This document shows, one piece after another, positions 1-5,461 of a stretch of 9,943 bases of DNA; position 1 is the first letter of the stretch, and each line of letters begins with the position of its first letter. The notes beneath the pieces were generated by a model, which was not told where the DNA came from, did no database searches, and saw only the letters and a list, made by a program, of their open reading frames with translations. Both the position numbers and the translations under genes were made by a program. Origin of the DNA: Nitrospirales bacterium (GTDB taxonomy: Bacteria > Nitrospirota > Thermodesulfovibrionia > Thermodesulfovibrionales > Dissulfurispiraceae); NCBI GenBank assembly GCA_020846375.1, contig JADLDZ010000138.1:1-9943 (forward strand), given 5' to 3'.

Positions 1-840
1 GGTGGACAGGAGCATATGGGCGCTTGCAACGGCCGGGAAGACCCTCGGCGCGGTGACCGCGGGACCGGAGAAGTTGAAGTCGCTCCACAGCGCGGAGGAC
101 ATGCCCTGCACTACGGCATCCATGGCCTTGAAGCCGTCGAGGCCCCACTTGTCCTTGATCTCCTTCCACATGTGCGTCCCGTTGGAGTAGGCGCCGCCGC
201 AGGGAAGACCGTGCTTCTCCTTGATCATCCTGTTGGCGACGAGGGAGAAGGAGGTGGAAGGCATATTCATGACCGAGGTGTCGACGATAACCGTATCGAA
301 AGCACCGGCGCCCTGTTCAAGAATCGCCTCCAGGGATTTCACTCTGCCCGCGGGGGACTGGTCCTGGTCGTCGAAGGCCTGGATGACCACATGCTTGATG
401 CCCAGGTCTTTCAGCTTCTGCACCTGGCCCTTGATGTCCTTGTCCCAGGGGGTTATGCTGTTATAGAGAAACTTGTCCTGCACGCCCAGCTTCGAAACAT
501 ACTCCGTCGCCTTCGCCCTCTGCTCGGCGACCCACATGTCGATACCGAAGGGCATGCTGGTCGTCTCGAGATAAAAGTCGATATAGATCTTCGCCTCGTC
601 AGGAGTGTTGGCGACCATGGCGACCAAGCCGGGGATGCCGGTGAGCTCGGTCATCTCCTCCTGCTTCCTGATGATTTCTTTTGCCCTTTCCCTGTCGAAA
701 TTGCCCTTCCGGTCCTGGACGATCTTATCCTTGTTGTGAAACATGGAAGTGATCATCAGGGGGGGGTTTTCTCCGGGCTGCCCGCCTATCTTGATGCCGG
801 CGAGGTTGAACACTTTCTGAGTAGTATCAAACTTAAACAT
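1..840 (-). CDS. mtrH: MtrH-family methyltransferase (tetrahydropterin:corrinoid), C-terminus cut off by window edge
   Basis: The reading frame starts at ATG 840-838 and stays open through 280 codons to the left edge, so the protein is partial; MtrH proteins are usually a little over 300 residues. The N-terminus MFKFDTTQKVFNLAGIKIGG, followed by QPGENPPLMITSMFHNKDKI (residues 21-40), is the family signature; methanogen MtrH begins in the same way with a GGQPGENP segment. In methanogens MtrH moves the methyl group between methyl-tetrahydromethanopterin and the corrinoid of the Mtr complex. Stand-alone bacterial homologues are thought to do the equivalent with tetrahydrofolate, but that is family inference. 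The start is supported by AAGGAGA six bases upstream. The gene lies 159 bp downstream of the CMD gene on the same strand, so it is either the last visible gene of the methyltransferase operon or has its own weak promoter. No transmembrane segment is seen, consistent with a soluble enzyme. Identity is secure at family level; substrate and partner corrinoid protein are unknown. Confidence 0.9.
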   Translation of the reverse strand, partial: MFKFDTTQKVFNLAGIKIGGQPGENPPLMITSMFHNKDKIVQDRKGNFDRERAKEIIRKQEEMTELTGIPGLVAMVANTPDEAKIYIDFYLETTSMPFGIDMWVAEQRAKATEYVSKLGVQDKFLYNSITPWDKDIKGQVQKLKDLGIKHVVIQAFDDQDQSPAGRVKSLEAILEQGAGAFDTVIVDTSVMNMPSTSFSLVANRMIKEKHGLPCGGAYSNGTHMWKEIKDKWGLDGFKAMDAVVQGMSSALWSDFNFSGPAVTAPRVFPAVASAHMLLST

Positions 841-929
841 TCCATCTCCTTTTATGCATGATATTTTCGTGAACAATATGTGGTACAATAGTCATCATCG
901 TTCGCTTGCGGGCAGTCATCCTTCGTCCG

Positions 930-951
930 AGGGGTGCTGCCCCTTTTTTTT
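930..951 (+). terminator. Terminator-like hairpin plus T8 on the plus strand, in the spacer before mtrH
   Basis: A short stem (AGGGG at 930-934 pairing with CCCCT at 940-944, loop TGCTG) is followed immediately by a run of eight Ts (944-951). That is the layout of a small intrinsic terminator reading left to right. No plus-strand gene ends here: all flanking genes are on the minus strand. It could stop antisense transcription or be chance. The rest of the 841-999 spacer holds only the mtrH ribosome binding site and a pair of ACAATA repeats; I see no convincing promoter. Confidence 0.25.
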
Positions 952-999
952 CAGGGTCCGGGTGGAGATATCTTCCTCAGCCTTCCCCCAGTCTCGTTT

Positions 1000-1518
1000 T
1001 TAGAAGACTCCGTGGTCAAAACGGGGAGCAGGCAGGTACTCCCAATTTTCGCCCTTCCGGTATTTCGCCTCGATGTCAAGGCACTTGAGGGCGTATTCAA
1101 ACGCATAGGGAATACCGGGGCCGCCCGGAACAAAGCCGGCCAGTATCATTCCGATGGAGGCTGCCTCGAAAACCTCTCCTGTCGTTGCGCCGGCATTGAT
1201 GGCCGGTACGACATGGATGATGCAGCGGGGAGAGCAATACGCGACTCCGCCGGCCATGAACATAAGCTCTTTCACTTTACGGGAGAGCGCTCCGTCTGCA
1301 AAGAGGCTTGCGTAGAAATCCGCGAAAGTTCTGCCGGGCTCGGGAGTTACGGTGTTGATGATCTGGAACATCCGGGGGACGAAACCGCATTTCTCCTTCA
1401 TGTACGCATTTACTTCTTCCGTTGTCATCATCTTCTGTTCTGCCATTTTCATCTCCTCCTTGGCTGTGCTTTCCGGCCTCATGGCCAGAAGCTTTCTGAT
1501 CGAATCTAAAATGCCCAT
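1000..1518 (-). CDS. Carboxymuconolactone decarboxylase (CMD/AhpD-like) family protein with CxxxC motif
   Basis: The protein has 172 residues. The core, from KELMFMAGG (residue 83 on) through YCSPRCIIH (94-102) to INAGATTGEVFEAASIGMIL, matches the CMD/AhpD helical fold, including the GAT-x-x-E-V-x-E-A stretch that follows the active-site helix. AhpD-type members use a CxxC-xxx-H site for thiol-disulfide chemistry. Here the first Cys (95) and the His (102) keep their usual separation, but the second Cys is one position later (99), giving CxxxC. The stop is TAA at 1002-1000. The start at 1518 has GGGGAGG five bases upstream, but an internal ATG at 1446 (Met25) also has a strong ribosome binding site, so a 148-residue form is possible. 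It sits between the MtaA-like gene (76 bp upstream) and mtrH (159 bp downstream), which suggests a redox or accessory role in methyl transfer rather than aromatic catabolism. The exact reaction is unknown. Confidence 0.85.
   Translation of the reverse strand: MGILDSIRKLLAMRPESTAKEEMKMAEQKMMTTEEVNAYMKEKCGFVPRMFQIINTVTPEPGRTFADFYASLFADGALSRKVKELMFMAGGVAYCSPRCIIHVVPAINAGATTGEVFEAASIGMILAGFVPGGPGIPYAFEYALKCLDIEAKYRKGENWEYLPAPRFDHGVF
1447..1461 (-). promoter_or_regulatory. Internal strong ribosome binding site, alternative start of the CMD gene
   Basis: On the minus strand AAGGAGGAG (1461-1453) stands with its AGGAGG core eight bases before ATG 1446-1444, which opens MAEQKMMTTEEV. This is at least as good as the site that serves ATG 1518. 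The 24 residues between the two starts (MGILDSIRKLLAMRPESTAK...) lie outside the recognisable domain, so either start leaves the fold intact. Two products, or a mis-assigned upstream start, are both possible. Confidence 0.45.
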
Positions 1519-1594
1519 TTTGCCCTCCCCTGTTACTTCAGTTTTCTCAATCCCTCCTTTTTGGCTCCATCACCTCCCCTCGTGCAGACATGGT

Positions 1595-2635
1595 CTAGTA
1601 CTTCCAGTTGAGAGCTACGTCGTGGAAAGCCTTGATATTTTCGTATGAAATGGTCGGCGGAATATCGCAGCCGGGCACAAGGATGAACCCGCCGTCTTTC
1701 CCCGCTATCTCGATGACTTCCCTGCATGCCTGCTCCACCTCTTCCTTCGTCTTGTTCATCATAACGTGGACGGGAGCGACATTGCCGCCGAAACTCATTT
1801 TGCCGAAGAGTACCTCCTTTGCCTTGGCAATGTCAACCTTTTGGTCGAAGAAAATGGTGGAGCACCCGGTATCGATAAACTGCTCGATGCGGTCGCCGGT
1901 GTTGCCGCAGATATGGAGAATGGTATGGACCCCCTTGGACTTCGCCCAGTCGCTCATCTTCCTGATCGGCGGGACGGCGAAACGGGCCATCTGCTTCGGG
2001 TTGATCAGGTCGCCCGAGGCGGTGGGGTCGGCGATCGCGATCGCCTCGAGACCTGCGTTGACCAGGGGCTCGTAAACGGTGATCAGGAGGTCGGCGCAGA
2101 AATCCACCATCTTTTCGACGAAGGAGGGCTTTTTAAAGGTTTGCTTCATGAAGAGCTCTTCCCCTACGAAGCGGGCCGCCAGGGTGAAGGGGCCCCAGCA
2201 GGTCATGGTGACCAGGTACGTATCGCCTATCTTCTCTTTCACCCTCAGGGTGGCGTCCATAACCGTCTTGACGACGGGATGTTTGAGAACGTCCTGCTTG
2301 TCGAGCTTGTCGATGTCTTCTTCGGAATGGACGAAATGTTCGGTCATATCGGGAGCGCCGATTTCCCGGTATTTGATGCCGGCTCCGAACTTCTGGCCGA
2401 GGGCTGCAGCATGGAAATTATTGAACCCCGAGCCCACATAGACAATGTCGCTTTTGATCCTTTCCGCCTCGGTGACGCACATGTCCACCATCTTGTCGAT
2501 ATTATGAGAAAGTTCTTCGAAGCTGGTGCCGTAGTCCTTGATGCTCCACATGCCACCGCCGAAGAGGGTCACCGGAACCCTTTCCGGCTTGCCGCCCTCA
2601 AACGCCTTTAAGACTGTCTCTCTGGGTGTCATCAT
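1595..2635 (-). CDS. MtaA/MtbA-like corrinoid-protein methyltransferase (uroporphyrinogen decarboxylase family)
   Basis: This 346-residue protein has the length and order of the UroD-like methyltransferases: N-terminal TPRETVLKAFEGGKPERVPV, central CWGPFTLAARFVGEE (146-160), and late HICGNTGD (241-248) and VPGCDIPP (320-327). Methylcobamide:CoM methyltransferases MtaA/MtbA bind a catalytic zinc through His-X-Cys...Cys. Here H241, C243 and C323 supply exactly that set, so I call it a zinc-dependent corrinoid methyltransferase rather than a haem-pathway decarboxylase. In bacteria without coenzyme M the thiol or pterin acceptor is uncertain. The ATG at 2635 is preceded by AAGGAGG ten bases upstream; a second ATG follows directly. 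The gene begins 27 bp after the receiver-domain gene and is followed by the CMD gene, consistent with one transcript. It may act with the MtrH protein encoded downstream, both using the same methyl-corrinoid protein encoded outside the window. Confidence 0.85.
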   Translation of the reverse strand: MMTPRETVLKAFEGGKPERVPVTLFGGGMWSIKDYGTSFEELSHNIDKMVDMCVTEAERIKSDIVYVGSGFNNFHAAALGQKFGAGIKYREIGAPDMTEHFVHSEEDIDKLDKQDVLKHPVVKTVMDATLRVKEKIGDTYLVTMTCWGPFTLAARFVGEELFMKQTFKKPSFVEKMVDFCADLLITVYEPLVNAGLEAIAIADPTASGDLINPKQMARFAVPPIRKMSDWAKSKGVHTILHICGNTGDRIEQFIDTGCSTIFFDQKVDIAKAKEVLFGKMSFGGNVAPVHVMMNKTKEEVEQACREVIEIAGKDGGFILVPGCDIPPTISYENIKAFHDVALNWKY

Positions 2636-2662
2636 GCAGTTTCTTCCTCCTTGGAATGTTTG

Positions 2663-3064
2663 TTACGCCTGTTTCTCCCGTTTCAGTACCGACAGTGTGT
2701 TGATGAAGTCCACCAGCTGATCCACGTCTTCCGGACTCTTTACGAGGGAAAAGTCCCCTCCTGATACATATCCGCCGATGATGATGACGAATACCTCAGG
2801 ATGAAGGTCCTTTATAATGGTTGCAGCCTCCGCCGCATTAAGTCCCACATCCCTTGAATCGAGGATCACCGCCAGGTAGAGCCTGTCCAGGACACATTTG
2901 ACCGCTTCAGCGGTATGCTCGCTGGTTTCCACCTGATACCCGGAATCACGGAGAGGGCCGTAAAGTCCCTTGGTAAGCAGGGGGTCCTGGCTGCAAAGCA
3001 GGATGCTCTTCTGGCATTCAGTCATAGCGGCATGAGTAAAAGCAAATTCAATGCCATCACGCAC
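2663..3064 (-). CDS. Stand-alone receiver-domain protein, partly degenerate
   Basis: The protein has 133 residues if it starts at GTG 3064; the alternative ATG at 3025 (Met14, MTECQKS) gives 120. The pattern SILLCSQDPLL (20-30), YLAVILDSRD (63-72), VFVIIIGG (91-98) and FSLVKSPEDVDQLVDFI (105-121) follows the beta-alpha order of a response-regulator receiver domain with no output domain. The phospho-acceptor Asp69, Asp27 of the acidic pair and Lys109 are retained. The other pocket acid is Gln26 and the usual Thr/Ser after beta-4 is Gly97/98, so phosphorylation may be weak or absent. Neither start has a clear ribosome binding site. It is the first gene of the methyltransferase operon, 27 bp before the MtaA-like gene, and a good extended -10 promoter lies about 50 bp upstream. 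It may act as a signal or protein-interaction module for the operon; its function is unknown. Confidence 0.75.
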   Translation of the reverse strand: MRDGIEFAFTHAAMTECQKSILLCSQDPLLTKGLYGPLRDSGYQVETSEHTAEAVKCVLDRLYLAVILDSRDVGLNAAEAATIIKDLHPEVFVIIIGGYVSGGDFSLVKSPEDVDQLVDFINTLSVLKREKQA

Positions 3065-3111
3065 TGCCGCACTGAGCTCCGGAACCTGGTACGGGAAAAC
3101 GGAATCTATCG

Positions 3112-3120
3112 ATTATAACA
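3112..3120 (-). promoter_or_regulatory. Extended -10 promoter of the methyltransferase operon
   Basis: The minus strand reads TGTTATAAT (3120-3112), a perfect extended -10 element (TGnTATAAT). No good -35 is seen 16-18 bp upstream, as expected when the TG compensates. Predicted transcription start is near 3105, leaving a leader of about 40 bases before GTG 3064. The DNA upstream of the element (3121-3150) is AT-rich. Confidence 0.6.
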
Positions 3121-3158
3121 TATTGTAAATGAATAGTTATATTAAAATAGCTTCCGGT

Positions 3159-3192
3159 GGCGGGGGAGCCGCCCTTCCGGAGGATGCTCCGG
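3159..3192. repeat. Two adjacent GC-rich inverted repeats in the divergent spacer
   Basis: GGCGG (3159-3163) pairs with CCGCC (3169-3173) around GGGAG. Directly after it CCGGAG (3177-3182) pairs with CTCCGG (3187-3192) around GATG. Copies of CTTCCGG flank the first stem at 3151-3157 and 3174-3180. They lie between the two outward-facing promoters at 3112-3120 and 3294-3299, so they are probably not transcribed from either and may be protein-binding DNA. Confidence 0.5.
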
Positions 3193-3216
3193 CACCGCTG
3201 CAGGAGGTGAGGAAAC

Positions 3217-3255
3217 GGGGAAAAATGCCCCTATGGTTTTGGGGAAAAACGCCCC
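3217..3255. repeat. Tandem 15-bp repeats GGGGAAAAAYGCCCC, candidate operators
   Basis: GGGGAAAAATGCCCC (3217-3231) is repeated as GGGGAAAAACGCCCC (3241-3255) with one base changed, 24 bp apart start to start. Each copy has GGGG/CCCC arms around a seven-base A-rich centre. Their centres lie about 82 and 58 bp upstream of the predicted transcription start of the CobW gene, in activator-site range. AGCTC/GAGCT (3256-3270) forms a further inverted repeat next to them. The binding protein is unknown. Confidence 0.5.
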
Positions 3256-3269
3256 AGCTCCTGGTGAGC

Positions 3270-3299
3270 TTGTTTTAAACGGGACCTTTTAGGTATACT
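3270..3299 (+). promoter_or_regulatory. Promoter of the CobW gene; predicted start coincides with the ATG
   Basis: TATACT (3294-3299) is a good -10 box; TTGTTT (3270-3275) with an 18-bp spacer is a weak -35. Six bases separate the -10 from ATG 3306, so the predicted first transcribed base is the A of the start codon. No ribosome binding site precedes the gene, which agrees with a leaderless message. Confidence 0.5.
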
Positions 3300-3305
3300 T
3301 TATCC

Positions 3306-4196
3306 ATGAAAACGACAGTGGTATGCGGTCTCCTCGGCTCGGGAAAGACTACGTTCATTCAAGGCTTTCTCAACCAGTTCTCCGAAAAAACGGTGATCCT
3401 TGTCAATGATTTTGCCAAGGCGGGCATTGATGGTGAGATCATCTCCATCAGCGGCGTCGAAACCATCGAACTGCCCAGCGGCTGCATCTGCTGCACGCTG
3501 AAGTTCGATCTCATCTCCACCATACAGAAGGTGCTGAAGGAATTCAGTCCGGGGCACCTCGTGATAGAGCCGAGCGGTGTCGCAGGTGTTTCAGGAGTAC
3601 TGGAGGTACTCGATCTCCTCAAGATACATCCTGTTACCGTGGTGGGGGTTATCGACAGCGCGGAGTTCCTGGAATTGTATGAGTCGGGTATGTACGGCAG
3701 CTTTTTCGAAGACCAGATCCGCAATTCCGACATCATCCTTATCAATAAGGTGGACCTCGCCCCGGAAGAGGCGATCGAGCGGACCGCCGCGACGGTGGAG
3801 GGAATCAACCCCGGCGCCCTTATCTACCGTACGGTGAGGGCGCGGCTGGACGGCCCCCTGCCTGCGGAAGGCACGAGGGGACCCGTGGTGAAAAGCGGTG
3901 AACCGGTGGATTTCCAATTCGATACTGTCTCGGTAACTGTGCGAAACGGAGTAGATCTCACCGTGCTGCAGGGTGCTTTCGAGGACATCGCGCGGGGAGA
4001 GTACGGCGATGTGGTGCGGGCGAAGGCCCTGATCCAGACCAGTGAGGGGCCTTTCAAGTTCGACCTGGTGTACGGAAAGGTGGATCGGGTCCCCTTCGAT
4101 ACCTCCGTCAGCAGGAGTCGCCTCGTGGTAATCGGCAAGAACCTGAAAAAGGATTCCCTTACGAAGCAGATCGGCGTTCCCCACCTTTTTCTCTGA
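3306..4196 (+). CDS. COG0523 / CobW-family GTPase, putative metallochaperone
   Basis: The 296-residue protein opens with a P-loop GLLGSGKT (8-15), then ILVNDFAKAGID (31-42), the family CxCC metal site GCICC (59-63), VIEPSG (86-91) at the Walker B/switch position, and the guanine-specifying NKVD (147-150). A shorter C-terminal region (about 205-275, with VVRAKALIQTSEGPFKFDLV) corresponds to the CobW C-terminal domain. Members of this family insert or deliver zinc, cobalt or other metals to client proteins at the cost of GTP. The long His-rich tail of some members is absent. It is transcribed divergently from the methyltransferase operon, whose MtaA-like product needs zinc and whose chemistry needs a corrinoid, so a metal-supply role there is reasonable but inferred. 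There is no Shine-Dalgarno sequence, and the -10 box lies immediately upstream (see the promoter entry). The gene ends 71 bp before the convergent OsmC gene, with a strong hairpin between them. Confidence 0.88.
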   Translation: MKTTVVCGLLGSGKTTFIQGFLNQFSEKTVILVNDFAKAGIDGEIISISGVETIELPSGCICCTLKFDLISTIQKVLKEFSPGHLVIEPSGVAGVSGVLEVLDLLKIHPVTVVGVIDSAEFLELYESGMYGSFFEDQIRNSDIILINKVDLAPEEAIERTAATVEGINPGALIYRTVRARLDGPLPAEGTRGPVVKSGEPVDFQFDTVSVTVRNGVDLTVLQGAFEDIARGEYGDVVRAKALIQTSEGPFKFDLVYGKVDRVPFDTSVSRSRLVVIGKNLKKDSLTKQIGVPHLFL

Positions 4197-4226
4197 TACC
4201 TTCCCATAAGTATCACGATCCTGGAT

Positions 4227-4259
4227 CTCAAGGAATAGCGAAAACCGCTATTCCTTGAG
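4227..4259. terminator. Perfect 14-bp hairpin between convergent genes, no U-tract
   Basis: CTCAAGGAATAGCG (4227-4240) pairs perfectly with CGCTATTCCTTGAG (4246-4259) around AAAAC. It lies between the stops of the CobW gene (4196) and the OsmC gene (4268) and reads the same from both sides. Neither side carries a T-run, so it is not a textbook intrinsic terminator, but its placement suggests bidirectional termination or 3'-end protection. Confidence 0.6.
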
Positions 4260-4267
4260 GAAGCGGG

Positions 4268-4789
4268 CTACGGTTTTTTCACCAGGATTTCTCCGGATAT
4301 GTCCAAGGGCTTTTTCAGGCTGTCGAAGACGGGGCAGTGGGCAATGACGCGCCGGGCGAGGTCCGTCACTCTGGCCTCTTCTTCAGAGCTTTCGATGGTG
4401 AACGCATATTTCAGGTCCTGGAAGCCCGGTGTTACGCTTTCGTCCACCATGAAGAGGCCCCGCAGGTCGAGGGTGCCTTCAACCTCCACGGAAAGTGACC
4501 GGACGGAAACTCCCTCGTGCTCGGCGAATTCGTAAAAGGCGGCCTCTATGCAGGCGGCCAGGGCGGAGAGCAGGAGCTCGATGGGGTTCGGCGCGAGGTT
4601 GGTGCCTCCGGCCGCCTCACCGTAGTCGGATTTCACCACATGCTCCCTTACTTTTGTCTCCGTATACAGGCCGCGTATGTGCCGGGATGATACTTTTGGC
4701 TTATAAATGGCCGCTTCGGGCTTTCTCTTGAAAAACTCTATCCGGGTGGCGACGATTTCTTTCAGGCCTCTCTCCTTCTTCTGTTCCAT
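4268..4789 (-). CDS. OsmC-family thiol protein
   Basis: The 173-residue protein shows the OsmC/Ohr-family pattern: GGTNLAPNPIELLLSALAAC (61-80), the VEVEGTLD strand (101-108), a region around ESVTPGFQDLKYAFTIES, then ARRVIAHCPVFDSLKKPLDI (145-164). The two redox cysteines of the family are Cys80 and Cys152; Arg48 and Glu71 sit in positions where the family often keeps an Arg and a Glu. Characterised members reduce organic or other hydroperoxides; this general OsmC branch is less well defined than Ohr. About 35 N-terminal residues precede the domain and are charged. AAAGGAGA lies six bases before ATG 4789, a strong ribosome binding site. It is divergent from the AhpD-like CMD gene at 4984, another thiol-active fold, which supports a shared role in peroxide or thiol stress. 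A palindrome lies in its leader (4804-4830). Confidence 0.87.
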   Translation of the reverse strand: MEQKKERGLKEIVATRIEFFKRKPEAAIYKPKVSSRHIRGLYTETKVREHVVKSDYGEAAGGTNLAPNPIELLLSALAACIEAAFYEFAEHEGVSVRSLSVEVEGTLDLRGLFMVDESVTPGFQDLKYAFTIESSEEEARVTDLARRVIAHCPVFDSLKKPLDISGEILVKKP

Positions 4790-4803
4790 AGACTGTCTCC
4801 TTT

Positions 4804-4830
4804 GATAAGTAAAAAGTTTATGAACTTATC
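4804..4830. promoter_or_regulatory. Palindromic element in the leader of the OsmC gene
   Basis: GATAAGT (4804-4810) is inverted as ACTTATC (4824-4830). A second, nested inverted repeat AAGTT-TATG-AACTT spans 4814-4827. The element ends just upstream of the AAAGGAGA ribosome binding site on the minus strand, so it could be an operator near the promoter or an RNA stem controlling access to that site. I see no convincing -35/-10 pair for the OsmC gene. Confidence 0.4.
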
Positions 4831-4917
4831 ATTCCAGATTCCGGAGCGAAAACGCAAGGAATGGAGGAGAAGAGGGCATGGAAAAGGAGGAAACAAGAGG
4901 GGGACGATGGAGAGATC

Positions 4918-4926
4918 TGCTATACT
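4918..4926 (+). promoter_or_regulatory. Extended -10 promoter for the AhpD-like CMD gene
   Basis: TGCTATACT is an extended -10 (TGnTATAmT form). A second, weaker one, TGTTATGAT, overlaps at 4927-4935. Predicted start near 4933 would give a leader of about 50 bases to GTG 4984. No -35 is evident in the purine-rich DNA upstream (about 90% A/G over 4856-4915). A near-palindrome GATACCGGTGTC (4939-4950) lies just after the predicted start and could be an operator. Confidence 0.45.
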
Positions 4927-4983
4927 TGTTATGATATCGATACCGGTGTCTTGAAAATGCTTTTATAAAGGGAGGAAACGACG

Positions 4984-5442
4984 GTGTCCGGAAACAATAA
5001 ACGGGAGTTGGTGGAGAAGGCCAGGGCATTGATGGCGGAGGAGAAGCTGAGTGAGGAGTTGTGCGCGACCATCGAGGAGCAGCGAGGCGGACTGGGGTTC
5101 CTTCTGGGTGTCCTGAAAGAGCGGCCCCGCACTTTTAATCCCTACCTCCTGAAAGGGATGTCCGTATACCATGAGCCCTCCGCCATAGACCGGAAGACGG
5201 CGGAACTGGCTGCGGTGGCGGCTGCTGCCGCCCTGAGCTGCGAGCACTGCCTCGAAGCGCATATCAACAATGCTGTCGACGAAGGCGCCTCTCTGGAAGA
5301 GGTCATGGACGTCCTCCTCGTGGCCGGGGCCATAGCGGAGTCATCTCTCCTCTCCGTAGCCTTCCGGAAATTCAAGCAAAAAGAGGGGAAGATGAAGAGA
5401 AAGGGGCAGGAAACGGCCGGCCGGACCGGCGAGAGGTTCTAG
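4984..5442 (+). CDS. AhpD-like carboxymuconolactone decarboxylase family protein (CxxC-xxx-H)
   Basis: The 152-residue protein carries the classical site SCEHCLEAH (85-93): Cys86, Cys89 and His93, with Glu74 one helix earlier and GASLEEVMDVLLVAGAIAES after it. In AhpD this site passes reducing power to a peroxiredoxin; many members of this length are uncharacterised thiol oxidoreductases. I use the GTG at 4984 because GGGAGG stands eight bases before it; the next in-frame ATG (Met17) lacks such a site. The C-terminal 20 residues are basic and low in complexity. It is divergent from the OsmC gene and ends 16 bp before the convergent response-regulator gene. A thiol-redox role with OsmC is inferred from context; I see no peroxiredoxin gene here. 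Confidence 0.87.
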   Translation: MSGNNKRELVEKARALMAEEKLSEELCATIEEQRGGLGFLLGVLKERPRTFNPYLLKGMSVYHEPSAIDRKTAELAAVAAAAALSCEHCLEAHINNAVDEGASLEEVMDVLLVAGAIAESSLLSVAFRKFKQKEGKMKRKGQETAGRTGERF

Positions 5443-5461
5443 GGTGTGCCTGCACGCCCTA
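5440..5461. terminator. Hairpin joining the two convergent stop codons, no U-tract
   Basis: TAGGGTGTG (5440-5448) pairs with CACGCCCTA (5453-5461) around CCTG: nine pairs with one G-U. The left arm begins with the TAG stop of the CMD gene and the right arm ends with the stop (CTA on this strand) of the response-regulator gene. It therefore reads alike in both transcripts. No T-run follows on either side, as with the hairpin at 4227-4259. Confidence 0.5.

Noticed and set aside
16..861. Long plus-strand ORF opposite the mtrH gene
   Set aside because: It is the antisense of a clear MtrH reading frame with family motifs and a ribosome binding site; its translation is Gly/Leu/His-rich with no recognisable domain.
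1568..1594. Mini-ORF with GGGGAGG between the MtaA-like and CMD genes
   Set aside because: The ribosome binding site is only two bases from its ATG and the product would be seven residues; the purine-rich spacer explains it.
3177..3206. Possible sigma-54 promoter near CGGCACCGCTGC
   Set aside because: The GG and GC dinucleotides do not have the required 10-base spacing, so the -24/-12 pattern fails.
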